Shown: positions 1 to 11,656, counted from the stretch's first letter. The stretch is DNA of 64,000 bases from Crambe crambe (GCA_963924555.1 OZ004583.1:8942582-9006581); one strand, 5' to 3'. Numbers and translations are program-made. The notes: a model not told the origin generated them from the letters alone.

Positions 1-211
<211 letters not shown>

Positions 212-446
212 TTGTGTGGTATGTTTAATGCAGTAGCTACACCCGGTAGCTACCCATCTGCATGCTACAACTGTATATTGAGGATCTGGTCTTCAGTAGC
301 ATACATAGCATGGATTCCAAGTTCAACGTTACAGTATTTCGCTGTTTTCAAAAAAAACTTGGAGAATTAGCTGTATACAGCTATATAGCTATAATAGCTA
401 GCTACGTATAGCTATTGATACAGAAGTCTGTTGTCAGAAGTCTAAC

Positions 447-686
447 AGAGACATGGAACTGCTACTCTCATCCTGTCTAGAGCACACAAGTACAAGAACA
501 GCAGCTGCGGTTGCTAAGGAGTCTAGCTGGATGAAACTCTGGGACACAGCCCTGGATAGAGGCACAGCCAGCACCACTGCCTTACAGAACCTGTGTAGGG
601 AGCTGACCAGGCCCTCACATGGTTCCAGTCCTTGCCCTCGATGTGATGTGTCAGATTTGGAGGGCAATTCGTACTTTGAACACTAG
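447..686 (+). CDS. Probable 3'-terminal exon of an unidentified gene
   Basis: A 3' splice site (tctaacag) at about 446 leads into an open frame that ends in TAG at 684-686. The protein is compositionally normal, with WMKLWDTALDRGTAS, then an LCRELTRP stretch and a PCPRCD...SYFEH segment that looks like a small Cys/His zinc-binding end. The style (LWD-ALD, LxRELTRP, CPxC, SYFxH) resembles the C-termini of repeat-family ORFs I associate with sponge genomes, so a transposon-derived gene is possible. Earlier exons would lie left of the window. The product is not identified. Confidence 0.4.
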   Translation, partial: RDMELLLSSCLEHTSTRTAAAVAKESSWMKLWDTALDRGTASTTALQNLCRELTRPSHGSSPCPRCDVSDLEGNSYFEH

Positions 687-689
687 CTA

Positions 690-1790
690 TATCGCAACTC
701 ACTCCTCTCTCATCACCAGAACCCAACTTGTCACTTGTGTGCATAAGCCATAAACCAGCTGGGCACGGCATGTTTCTGTGTTTCATGAAATATGCCGTGC
801 CCTTGCGAATATATTGTGTTTCCTTCAAGTTTCTCTTCAAGACGCAAGGGAAATCTCATAGTGTCAATGAATGATAATCTATTCAACCATGAATTGGCTG
901 AACAAGCTATACATAGCTACAAACTAATGGCAATAATGAATGACTGGTCTTAGCTATTGAGTCATGTGGATCAAGTCTATAGCTATTCCGTAACATTGGC
1001 ATTGAGTTCTGTAAAGCATGGATTCCCCTCCATTTCAAGATTACTTGAGATCCACCATTTCCTACATCAAATAATTATTGGTCAGCAAGGTAGCTGTAGC
1101 TAGCTAAAGAGAGCAACAACAGATAAGACATCAAAAAGGTAGAGATGCCAAATACAGCCACCATGTAGAGAAATAAGTACTGGTATTGTAGCTAAATTCA
1201 AAATGCCTGAGACTATAGCTATATAATAGTTTTCTCTGATGTGCATGGAGGATATATACTGAACCATTCTGCTATATAGCTTACAACTAGGTCTCTTTTG
1301 TGCATGAAAGTGAAATGTTGCAATCTTGAACTGGAATACTTAATGTGCCGAGGCTTTGAATAGCTTCAGAAGTAGCAACCTGCAGTTGAATTATCTGCAT
1401 TTTGAAAAGTAGTTAATTCAATGAAGGGATAAGCTAGCTATAGCTAGCTTTGCTTAGGTACCAATTCTCTTACTTAGGATCCCCAAAATTTACTCCATTA
1501 AGTGATGTTTGTATCATGGTAGCTGAAGTGAATTTTAAGAACTGCTGCTGCAAAAGCAATGCTGCTCTAAGTAAGGGAGTTCAACATTATAATGAAATTG
1601 ACATTGAACTTGTATGCTAAGATTCTCCATATTATTCTTGGATTCTCCTGTGCCCATGAAGCCTAGCTATACTATTTACTTAGTGGAGTAACCCTGAAAA
1701 TGTACCTGGAAATACAGTGAGATCTGCAATATTTCCTTCCTCAACTGTAATGTCCCTTGGCTATACATTCCACTATCCTCACAGTTTCTG
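690..1790. other. Intergenic, no gene seen
   Basis: AT-rich sequence with scattered tagctagcta words. I see no exon with convincing splice sites and no tandem repeat. Confidence 0.5.
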
Positions 1791-1834
1791 AAATAGGCAC
1801 AGAATCTTATTATCATAGTTTATGTATAGATGGA

Positions 1835-1962
1835 CACATGATGACCCGCCTCTGAGATTATCTCCAAGGCATACATTAATCATGAATCTGAACCTCAGAA
1901 TTTTTTCTGTAGAGCAGAGTGATAATGGATCAACTTATCAATGCATTTTTTCATCTTAGCAC
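1835..1962 (+). pseudogene. Ig-domain exon fragment
   Basis: The plus strand encodes DDPPLR...LSPRHTLIMNLNLRIF, then VEQSDNGSTYQC, nearly identical to the second half of the Ig1 exon at 7,386-7,688. The first half, including the first cysteine, is missing. It stops soon after the second Cys, with no splice donor in the expected place. This is a decayed duplicate of the Ig receptor gene exon. Confidence 0.75.
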
Positions 1963-2010
1963 TATCAATTCACATACCATCACAGTTAGCTAGCTACACT
2001 GTAAAGTTAA

Positions 2011-2258
2011 GCTTTTATTTTGTTAGGAAGCTTGGAGCCCCATACCACTGACTGCATGGTCCCTACAGCTTTTATTTTGCTAGGAAGCTTGGAAAATTGA
2101 GGGAGCCCCATATCACCTATAGCAAATTTGCTAGGAAGTTTGGAAAATTGAAGGAGCCCCATATCACTGATTGGTCCCTATAGCAAAAGCTTTTATTTTG
2201 CTAGGAAGCTTGGAAAATTGAGGGAGCCCCATATCACTGACTGGTCCCTATAGCCCTG
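2011..2258 (+). repeat. Tandem repeat of about 58-65 bp, four units
   Basis: Units of the form ttttattttgctaggaagct, ggaaaattgagggagcccca and tatcactgactggtccctat are repeated about four times with indels. They are followed by a GC-rich purine/pyrimidine stretch (2,259-2,365: gggccccc, ggggatgggggg) that could form a local hairpin. Confidence 0.8.
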
Positions 2259-2369
2259 GAATATGGGGACTATGGGGTCCCCATAACCCTAGTTACATGG
2301 GCCCCCCCAGCCTTAAATCTCTAGTGATTTGGGGATGGGGGGCCCCAAAATCAGGGGCCCCCATTTCAC

Positions 2370-3280
2370 TACTACAACGGCAATGGACTTTCGGTGCATT
2401 ATGCGCATTGCATATTGGCGAGCGCGATTCGACTGATTATTTTTAGCGAAAATTTAAAATTCGCTAAAATTCGCTAAAATGAGTACCCGTTGCCTTAAGG
2501 TATTGCTGGCCAGTTGAGTTTAATATTCATGCATGGGTTTGTTGGCTCATGATTGCCATGATATCTGGTAGGTAGTCATACCTAATTAGGAGGGGTAAGG
2601 GATAACTTAACTCTCTTGTTCATGAAAGCCATCTCTATTATCTGTTTTATATATATATTTTCCCCTTTAGCTACTTGTAGAATATCCATGGGTGGATATA
2701 TTAGCACAATACAGCAGTGAGCAGTGTGCATATAGGCGGTGGAACAGGTATAAGGCCATTCAGGCCAAAGCCTGACTAATATTTTGGGAAAAACAAGTTA
2801 ATTTAATAAGGTTAATTATTATGTGGCTAGCTATCAATCAATAACTAAAATGTCCTATGATCATCCCATTGGCCTGTTGCAAGTTTTACTAAAACAGTGT
2901 ATTTACTATTGATTCTAGCTAGCTATAAGCTAATCACACATGATAGGGACTGGCACATTCTGCCAGCATAGTATCAAAGCAGGAAGCATAATGCAGCTAT
3001 CGAAAGTGAACTCCATGGTTGATCTTGAATGTATTTATCATGTGTGCCTACACTAGCTAGCCTAGCTTGACCAAACTTGTCTGCTAGTGAGATCGCAAAT
3101 AGCTATTTACGTAGTCTTTCAATACACATGACATCAGCTACGAGCATAATTAAAGAATAATATAGGTCAGTAAAAAAAGATTAATGACTTTATACAGCTG
3201 GAATTAATAAAAAAGCATAATGTGCCAATCCCTACTAATTGGACTTGACCCAGGCAACAGAGCAAGGAAATGAGTATGAG
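2370..3280. other. Intergenic, no gene seen
   Basis: AT-rich, with short direct repeats (aaaattcgctaaaattcgc near 2,450). No supportable coding exon was found. Confidence 0.4.
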
Positions 3281-3282
3281 AA

Positions 3283-3390
3283 TCACCCCTGGAATGGGAA
3301 TAGGACTGATAGAGTCACCTCGCTGTAGCTACATGTGGATAATGAGAATGATTTCTGCTGGACAATTATCAATAAGCAACCCACCAGTAA
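3283..3390 (-). pseudogene. PDCL exon 4 fragment
   Basis: The plus strand reads tcacctcgctgtagctacat, gtggataatgagaatgattt and ctgctggacaattatcaata, the complement of PDCL exon 4 (IDNCPAGIILIIHIYSE and its GTGAG donor, compare 46,021-46,080). The 5' part of the exon is replaced and no other PDCL exon is adjacent. It is a stray, decayed fragment of the family seen at 17-29 kb and 45-49 kb. Confidence 0.65.
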
Positions 3391-4168
3391 AGACACACCA
3401 ACTAACAAATGATCTGGGGTAGCTAACAATTAAGCACTTTATTGTGGAACTTCAAGGTCAAACAACAAAGGACCACCTAAGGGCAAGGCTGGGTCCCATT
3501 ATCCAGCTGTACCACTGTTGAAATGTGAGCACATGGTCGCCTCCATTGTACTAAAATCATAGATTGTATAGACTACGTAACCGGGATTGGAAACGCAATA
3601 TAAACTTCCCGGCCACTCCTTATTGCGCATGCCCGCATTAATTAATACAACATGAAAAAGACAAATTTGGGTATTAATGTGCAGCCATTGATCCTGGTGA
3701 TTTCTTTCAGGTTCTTCTTCACCTCTGCACCTTCTTGTTCTCTGCCTGAACTATGAGTGAAGACTCCCTATCTGTTGATCATCCCTGAGGACAGCTTTTT
3801 CTCGGCAAGGGAATGCACACATTTGGAAAGCATAGGTGGAGGACATGAAGGAATAACTACTTGATGTGAATATAAATTGAGGTCACTAGAAACAACTTCA
3901 CTTTTTCGAAAAAAGGTACGCAAAGACACACCCAGCAAATGTGAACTATTGGCTGAAACTCTTGAATACATATAAAGTTCACTACAATTTAGGTATGAAG
4001 TAGAGTGTAGAGTAAGTGATCAATCATCAGACGGATCAATTACTGGACACTTTTTCTGTTTATACCAGTACCTATAATTTAGGTATCAAAAGATAGCCCA
4101 TTGAAAACCGATTCAGAATCCTGACTTTCAGTCATGGTTGTTAATTCATATAGATTTTATACATCATT
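3391..4168. other. Intergenic with a dispersed motif at 3,556-3,602
   Basis: Mostly unassigned. The stretch catagattgtatagactacg followed by taaccgggattggaaacgca recurs in similar form near 13,231-13,278, so it belongs to a dispersed repeat or a shared promoter fragment. No coding exon is supported. Confidence 0.45.
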
Positions 4169-4169
4169 A

Positions 4170-4895
4170 AAGCAGGTGTCCGAAAAAATCAATAATCAAA
4201 AAAGTTATTATATTTCAGACGGCTACCAGTTTACAGCAGAGTTTTCTAGGTATGATTGCCAAAATACCACTGCATTATAAATCTGAAATTAAAGGCACCT
4301 TTAGTTAATCAATATTCAGACAGCAAAAAATGGGTTGATTAGTAATTTGACCCTTCACACTGAATATAAGCCAGATTCAACACCACCAGTGGAATCGGCA
4401 TCCCCTTTTTGCCTATTATAACAATTTTCGTAATGAAACTATAAACATTTATGATATTATGAATAATTGTTCACATTTTCTCAATTTTTTTTTTACATGG
4501 CTATTGAGAGCTGCACTTACAGATCACAATAATGACGTACAACAATAGTACCATTTATTTTTGGGACTTAAAACTTTGGGTATATCACATTCAGAAGGTG
4601 CTAATTCCACTGGTGGTGTTGAGTCTGGTTTATATTCAATGTGAAGGGTCAAATTACTAATCAGTCCATTTTTTGCTGTCTGAATATTGATTAACTAAAA
4701 GTGCCTTTAAGTTCAGGTTTGTAATGCAGTGGTATTTGAAGCTTGACTTCTATAAATGGAGACACAGATAAGGGAAGGATAGAACTTCTTGTCTTCCGAT
4801 TTCGATGATCATACCTAGAAAACTCTGCTGTAAACTGGTAGCCGTCTGAAATATGATAACTTTTTTTTATTATTGATTTTTTTCGGACACCTGCT
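4170..4895. mobile_element. Foldback (long inverted repeat) element, about 725 bp
   Basis: The left arm (about 4,170-4,405, beginning agcaggtgtccgaaaaaatc) is repeated inverted on the right (about 4,608-4,895, ending ttttttcggacacctgct). Matching internal blocks include cagacggctaccagtttaca against its complement, and ccaccagtggaat against attccactggtgg. The spacer of about 200 bp is AT-rich and has no ORF. This is a foldback or MITE-like DNA element with no coding capacity. A target-site duplication is not obvious. Confidence 0.85.
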
Positions 4896-5295
4896 TTGCT
4901 AATGCTTGTAATTCTCAGGAACTGTTGGACTTACTTGGATAATTTTTTCTCTCAGACACCTTCTATCTGTATTCTACAACATAACATTGAGTTTTTCTGA
5001 ATTTCAATATTAATTTTTAGTTTATGCTTATTTTTTCATGCCTGGCTGATTCGAACCAGTGATTCCTGAGATGTACGAAGTAATCAAAATTTTATGGTTT
5101 AAGGTATTTTAGCCACACCATGCCCCACCCCCTCTTAACTATTACATAGTGTGTAGATTGATCCTATCTGAAGATAAGACTATAAAATTATCCAACTAGC
5201 TGCAGTATAAGTGCAGGACAACCTTTTCAAATTCTAGAAATAGAAGCACGGGCGTTGCTATTGCAAGCACCCTTAAAGTTCGAGCGGCTTCTTTG
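4896..5295 (+). repeat. Dispersed repeat, partner of 16,676-17,060
   Basis: The segment from ttgctaatgcttgtaattct to ttgctattgcaagcaccc is present in inverted orientation at 16,676-17,060, including the stretches aggaactgttggacttactt, caggacaaccttttcaaatt and cacaccatgcccc. It is non-coding as far as I can see. The foldback element sits exactly against its left end. Confidence 0.8.
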
Positions 5296-7138
5296 ATCTT
5301 CGGGCTGGGCATGACACAACATAATTATATAATATGTGATAACATAAACCTGATAATGCACTTGTGGTAATATATCATTGAGCAATAATAAGCTTCTTTT
5401 AAAACTAAACTGGGTTCACTATCATTATTGTATCTCTGCACTCTGCCTAATTGTGATGGCTGAATTTACCCAAATTGCTTCCATGGTTGTATGATATCTG
5501 GTAGGCCATCTCTGCTTGTCTTTTTATAGTTTTTTCTTTTTATTTTTTTCTTTGTTGCTGGTGTTGTTATTGTTGTTGTTGTTTTTCCCCTTTACTTGTA
5601 GAATATTCATGGGTGGATGAAAATTATTTGCACAATACTATAACAGCATTGTATCAGCCTGCTCTTAGTATATGGGAGTAATAATTATAGCTAGAATATA
5701 GCTAGCTAGCATAAAAATATCAAAAAGTGGCCGGGAACCCCCCCCCCCCCCCCCCCCCCCCCAACTAATCTGTAAGTCTCTCATAGAGGCATCCATCTCT
5801 ATATACACAGTTAATCAGGAGCCTGTTAGCTAATAGGGGGAAAGTTTCTGTGAATTCTAGAGAAAAATCATTGGTGCCCTGGCCCTAGGTTAGTGGAAGA
5901 ACCTGAGAGAGCTGTGATGACTGTATGAGGAAATCATGATCCAATAAACATACTCCATGAATATCTATACACTTTGATTACCTCAATTGTATGTGCAATT
6001 ATGAAAACGAATGTTTTCCAGCACTGATCACCCCTGAATACTCTAGCTATACCTCTTCACTGAATTCGTTACATTTGCTATATTCATTACTACTAAAGTG
6101 GGTATGGTTATGATAAACTGAGACTTGTAATAGTAATGAGTGCAAAATAATACTATTATACTCAAGAGTCCTTATTTGATTCCTCATGATCAAGCACAGC
6201 TCAGTTACTGAACAACCTTTTCTGAGATGATTACTATAGCTACTATTCGCGATAAGCAACAAACACTCAACTTCTTGTGCTAGCTCTGATAAAATTATTC
6301 ACATGCATAACTAGCCTATGATTTAATTAATGATATAATGTCATCCCATCACATGATTCATGAATTAAATCCACAATGTAATAGCTATGGAATTCATGAA
6401 TTCCCCCTACACAGAAATTACCTAGCTTGAATAATAATGATAATGTCATCCATCACAGTCATGACTTGTGAATTATGAGATCTACGATGGAATAGGTATG
6501 GAATTCATAAATTTTACCTTTTTAGTCCTTTTACAAAAAAATTCTTCTTTCACACTTCATTATCATTCAACCTAAAGACTGTTCAGTCATTTTACACCTA
6601 GATATTGCATGCATGCTAAAGATGATCATACATGATTATAACTGATGGCAAAATTATGCTAACTTACTCTAAAATTTTGGGCAAGGTCAACCCCAATCCT
6701 TGTTAGTTACACATGAGTGACTGTGTTTTTTATTGCTCATCTTCTTGCATGCATTATTTGTGATAATGCCTTATCAAATTTCAATCACTGTGACTATGAA
6801 CCAATAAACCTGTAGCTATTCAACTTGGCCTCCCAAAAAATCAAAAGTATATCAAAACATGTTGATTCCTCATGTGAGGATGGGTATGGCTATAATGATG
6901 ATAACATTAATACACTAATGACACACCTGTGCATAATATATAGTACTGAATTTATCAACCCGAGGTTTGGACATACTAATAATTGCTTATTGTAGCTAGT
7001 CTAAATGTTTTGATATCTTAGACAGCAGTGTCACGTACAACATCATGTGAAGTCTAGCTAGCTATAGGTAGCCAGCTGTAATCCTACAAATATTGGTGCT
7101 ATAAACACGAGTGAAACAAGTTTATGGACTCTTTAACA
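5296..7138. other. Intergenic; poly-C run at 5,738-5,762
   Basis: AT-rich DNA with a run of 25 C residues at 5,738-5,762, a T-rich stretch near 5,520-5,590, and no convincing exon. It is the upstream flank of the Ig receptor gene. I recognise no promoter element. Confidence 0.45.
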
Positions 7139-10100
7139 ATGATCATAAGGATTATCAATGTCATAATATTGATTGCAAAGTCATGTAAGTATAAGTTAGG
7201 AAGTATAAGTTAAGACTGCTGATAGTAGCTAGATGTGCCTGCATGCCATATCCATGTGTTCACTGTATTGATAAGCTATTATTATTCATAGCTACATGTG
7301 TGGATTAAAAAGATAAGCAGCTGATAATATTGTTTCTGAGCACATGTAGCCTTCTAAAATTTAACTTTTATCTGTCATCTTGTAGTAACTCAACCAGTGT
7401 GCTATTCAGATGGTTCTTCTGATTTGATGACAGTGAATGCAGAAGTCAATAGCACTGCCATAATTGAATGCCCTTGCAATCAGACAGGACAAGTGATACC
7501 ACATTGGAGAATAAATGATGACCCACCTCTGAGATATGATGAGTTATCTCCAAGGCATACGTTAATCATGAATCTGAACCTCAGAATTTTTCCAGTGGAG
7601 CAGAGTGATAATGGATCAACTTACCAGTGTGTTTTTTTACCATTTGGTCCAGTTGGAATCAAAATAAAAATTATAATTAATTTTAGAGGTACTTACAATA
7701 ATATTATGTAGAATACATACTAGCTATAGCTACCTCTTGGTAGCCACAGTGTGGTCATAACTATTATGACCACCACATTATATATCTATTCCTTATTGAG
7801 CTTCCAGCAGCTGCAGGTAGAAATTAAAATATCATTTTAAACTTTCAGTTACAACTCAACCAGTGTGCTATTCAGATGATTCTGAGTTCGTGACAGTCAA
7901 TACAGAAGTCAATAGCACTGCCATAATCAAGTGTCCCTGCAATCAGACTGGACACATGATACCACATTGGAGAATAAATGATGGTCCACCTCTGAGAAAT
8001 GATGAGTTATCTACAAGGCATATGATAGTTATGAGTCTGAACCTCAGAATTTTTCCAGTGGAGCAGAGTGATAATGGATCAACTTATCAATGCGTTTTTC
8101 TGCCATTTGGTCCAGTTGGAATCAAAATAAAACTAATAATAACTCCTAGAGGTAGCTACACAACCATAACCTTATAATGAGACATAGCTATTGCTTTTTT
8201 TTTTCAATCTAGAAGCAATAAGGATAATAGAAGGTCCAGAGGACACCTCAGTGGAGGAAGGAGATACTGCTGAATTCTCCTGTTTTTTCACTGAAACTTC
8301 AAGTACTCCATGCTGGATAATAAATGGCACTGTATACTCAATTGATGAGTTACCCAGTGGTCATTCTTACAGAAACCACACATTGTTAGTGACTGATGTT
8401 GATTCGTCATTGAATTCAACTACTTATCAATGTCAAATTCTTCATATCATGAGCTCTTTGGCTATTCTCACTGTATTTCCAGGTAGCTACAGCATAGGTA
8501 GCTGCATAACTAATATACATAGGAGGCGGAAGGTGGAGGCTGGAGGGGCTAGAGCCCCCCCAATATTCAGAAGGTGGGGGCTGAGCCCCCTCAAAAATGA
8601 TGGATTATGACATCATAAGTGTAACTGAAATAGTTTGCTGCTGCTGTTGTTTTTTGTGGTTTTTTTGTTGTTTTTGTTTGTATTTTTAGGCAGCTTGAAA
8701 GTATTTAGTTAGCTAACGAGCTATAATATTCAGTGCATGGGAATTGAGACATCACCCTAGAACCTCAGAGAATGCACCAGATCGAGGCTTAAAATCCATC
8801 CTGGGGGAGCATGCCCACAGACCCCCCTAGAAGGCACGCTATGTAGTGTGGTCACTATTATTACACTCAGCCCCCCCAAAATAGATGACCTTCCTCCCCC
8901 TATGATATAGTGATAGCTATAGCTAGCTCCTTTAGCTAGAATTCAAAACAGTTGAGTGCATGGTTTACCTTTTTGTAGAGTCAGGTGCTGTCATATTTTA
9001 TTTTAAGTTAGTGTTGGTCACTAGCTACAGTTGATTATTAATATTCACAATGTTTCAAGCACCCTTTAGTGCACATCTTCAGGTGAAAATGATTTCAAAA
9101 AATTAAGCCTAAGATTAAACTCAGTTGAACCGTCAATTAAATTTACAGTAGAAGTCGAGGAAGATGGGAAGATTTCGTTTCTAGGGTACAAAATTATGCA
9201 CCATCAATTTGGTAAGTTGAAAACCACAGTTTAAGTATAAGACCTCAAGATTATCCCAAAATCGGATATAACAGATGGGACTGGCAAAGAACCACAAGCT
9301 ATATAATCTACTGTAGTAATTCCATGTGATGTCAAGCATGTTTCTGAAGAAGTAAAGTTGATATTAGAACTTGTTTCAGACCATACCAAACACTGAGGCA
9401 AGTGCTGGTGGCCTAGAGGCCTAGTTTAGCATTTCATTTTTTTGAAATCATTTTCACCTGAAGATGGGCACTGAAGAGTGCTTGAAATGTTGTGAATATA
9501 TAATTGACTAGTGACAAACACCAAAAATGGTTTACCTTATTACATCTCCACAATAGCTAATAGTTTCATGCTCTCTATAGTGAGCTAAAATACACACTTT
9601 TTTGTGTCTAGCTATAGCTAATAATATCAACACCTTTGATGCACACAGCACACTTTCATTTTTACAATGTATATAAGCAGGGTCTGTGAACTAGATCCCT
9701 GTTAGCTATGTTTTCCTTCACTAAAGCAAATGCAGAAACTTCAATTGTCTCTACTTCTGAAGTTATTCAAAGTCCCACATTAAGTACTGATCCAGTTGAA
9801 GATTGCAATATTTCACTTTCATGTCCACAAAAGACTCTCAACATAGGTTAGTATTGAGTCAATGTTGATTTTTAGTAGCTAACACAGTCTCAGGCCTGCA
9901 GTCATCTAAATAATATAGTGGATGTAAATAGAGAGCTGAGATATATAATCAGCTATAGCTACAATCTGGCTATAGAAGAAATTATTATTTGTAATTACCC
10001 TGCTGCTGAACTAGTTATATTTCTGTATAGTTATAGGTGTGTCTACAGTGGCTGCATTTGGCATCCTCATCTTTTTGGCAGTTTGTCTGCTGTTAATCTG

Positions 10101-10394
10101 TAAGGGTTTGATGCATTGTCACTTAACAGGTATTCAAAGTATAAATTAGAATATAGATTAATTTGTATACTTTCTTGAAGCAATTACCTTGCTGGCCAGT
10201 ATATAAAGTTGATGCTTGATGTGTATGTAGGCAATGGTGAATCTGAAAAGCAGCAAAATAAGATTATTGAAATGGAGGGGAATCCATCCTATGCTATCGT
10301 ACAGAAGAATGTCGGACTCAATGAAAATTTATGTTATGGAATTATTAGACCTGATCCACATAATTCAATGGTTATATATGAAACCATTACCTAA
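7139..10394 (+). CDS. Ig-superfamily receptor, three Ig domains, ITIM-like tail
   Basis: Seven-exon model: 7139-7184, 7386-7688, 7849-8151, 8213-8482, 9727-9846, 10037-10129, 10231-10394 (stop TAA). Every junction is GT-AG and phase 1, and the frame stays open for 432 residues, so the gene looks intact. Residues 1-15 are a hydrophobic signal peptide (IINVIILIA). Ig1 (16-116) and Ig2 (117-217) are near copies with CPCNQTG, HWRIND and STYQC cores. Ig3 (218-307) has EFSC...CWIING...TYQC. There are several N-x-S/T sites. A Ser/Thr-rich stalk (308-347) and a membrane helix (AAFGILIFLAVCLLLIC, about 351-368) lead to a 54-residue tail with tyrosines in SYAIV, LCYGII and VIYETI. The last two fit the ITIM consensus (I/V/L/S)xYxx(I/V/L). 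Uniform phase-1 introns are typical of Ig receptors. Inferred role: cell-surface receptor signalling through tyrosine phosphorylation; the ligand is unknown. Confidence 0.85.
8518..8905. mobile_element. Possible MITE in intron 4 of the Ig receptor
   Basis: A block begins ataggaggcggaaggtggag and ends with accttcctccccctat, an imperfect inverted match. It has internal runs of gagccccccc and ctgagccccc. No ORF is present. The ends are only partly complementary, so this is tentative. Confidence 0.4.
9010..9525. mobile_element. Inverted-repeat element with retroelement-like interior, intron 4
   Basis: Left end gtgttggtcactag, then attcacaatgtttcaagcac and cttcaggtgaaaatgatttc. The right end carries the same blocks inverted (gaaatcattttcacctgaag, gtgcttgaaatgttgtgaat, ctagtgacaaacac), giving arms of about 90 bp. 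Between them one frame reads IKFTVEVEEDGKISFLGYKI, like the end of reverse transcriptase in Penelope-type retroelements (IxFTxExExxGxLPFLD); other parts of that frame are broken. Inverted terminal repeats with a degraded RT interior would fit a dead Penelope-like element, but the family call is from memory of the motif only. Confidence 0.5.
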
Positions 10395-11008
10395 GACCAG
10401 TTTAGCTATAGCTATAATCATTCATTAATTATAGCTCTAGATATAAACTATGCAGTCATGCTAGTTGGGGCAAGCATGAGTGAGCCCCACACTAGTGAAT
10501 CAGCTGAGAGATTTCTACTCTATAATTAATTATAATTATATATATGTTTCGTACATTCTAAGATCATAGTTTCATCACAGTTACATGCACACTGAAGACA
10601 CATATTGCTTCAGTCAATTAAATTAGTTACCCCAACAAGGAATGTGAGCTATGATGTATGGATAAATAATGCCATGGAGTGCCTTGAATCAGTGTACCTT
10701 CTGAAAAGTATCATGATTATAATGTGTGTGCGAGCTCATGAATTAGCTAGTTATGAAAAAAAAAAAAAAAAAGGCTCGAGCAAAATACAATACTGTGACG
10801 GAATGGGGGGGGGGAGGGGGAGAGAGAGAGAAAGTATTTTAACGTAATAAGGAGCAAGAAATTTTTTCCTACACCTGTTCTTGTTCAAGTTATTTTATGT
10901 TTATTTATAGCAAAATAACATCAGTTAATGCAATAGCAACAGCAGGAATAAGGATAAAATTTAGCAACTAGAATATACAACAGTAAAAGAAGAATTCAAA
11001 AAGTGTTA
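10395..11008. other. 3' flank with A-tract and purine microsatellite
   Basis: Downstream of the Ig receptor stop. It holds an A17 run near 10,756, a G-rich/GA run at 10,803-10,832 and AT-rich DNA. No exon was seen. Confidence 0.5.
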
Positions 11009-11133
11009 TTAAAGTTTCTGATGGCCACATCGATTTCTATGACGATACTTCCAGATAATGCCTAGTAGTAGTCCAATCACAATAAGTAGGAGAACAAGGC
11101 CTGCAACCACTGATGGTAGTATTATTTTAAGAT
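11009..11133 (-). CDS. Terminal exon of a single-pass membrane protein
   Basis: On the minus strand a clean acceptor (ccttgcag) precedes an exon that, in phase 1, reads DLKIILPSVVAGLVLLLIVI, then GLLLGIIWKYRHRNRCGHQKL and TAA at 11,009-11,011. This is a helix of about 22 hydrophobic residues followed by a basic stop-transfer and a very short tail. Phase 1 matches the Ig receptor genes of this window, so it is probably the last exon of a minus-strand Ig-type gene. The nearest minus-strand Ig exon (15,485-15,800) is decayed, so the parent gene is unresolved. Confidence 0.55.
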
Positions 11134-11159
11134 CTGCAAGGTAATACAGTATAGGTTAA

Positions 11160-11186
11160 CAGTGGTGGATCCAGGATTTTCAGAAA

Positions 11187-11217
<31 letters not shown>

Positions 11218-11447
11218 TAGATGCAAGCTAATGGCTAAAATATTCGCGCGCTTGCGCACAAAACAAATTTTTACCCGGCTTTGGCTGACCACACCCTTTT
11301 TAGGGAAACTGCGCCCACGTACTTGATAATTAGCCAGTCTGCAGCTAACTTGCAAACTGTCATGCACCACTGTAATTCTTATAAGTGGCCACACCAAAAA
11401 GGGGGGGGGGCATGTGCCTGAAATGCCCACTCCTAGATCCACCACTG
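11160..11447. mobile_element. hAT-like MITE, about 288 bp
   Basis: It starts CAGTGGTGGATCCAGGA and ends TCCTAGATCCACCACTG, an inverted repeat of about 16 bp with the CAG...CTG ends common in hAT elements. The flanks taggttaa and ggtttaaa are an imperfect 8-bp duplication. A G27 run (11,187-11,213) and a G10 run near the right end are internal. There is no transposase. Confidence 0.7.
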
Positions 11448-11570
11448 GGTTTAAAATTTCTTTCATCCTAATAATTACAGTGAAAACAATAAGTATAGGG
11501 GCTCTTATATTAGAACACAGCTCTGTATATTCATAATACAAAATCAGATCTTCTAAACCTCATAATGCAT

Positions 11571-11656
11571 CACAGGGATACTAAGTGCCTAACAGTAGGT
11601 TTACTAAGTGCCTCGGGCACTTAGTAAACCTACGGTTAGGCACTTAGTACCCTGTG
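11571..11656. repeat. Near-perfect hairpin, arms of about 42 bp
   Basis: The left arm cacagggatactaagtgcct, continuing through gtaggtttactaagtgcc, is mirrored after a 3-base loop (tcg) by ggcacttagtaaacctac, continuing to cttagtaccctgtg. It also contains the direct motif actaagtgcct twice per arm. It is probably a small foldback element. Confidence 0.85.
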
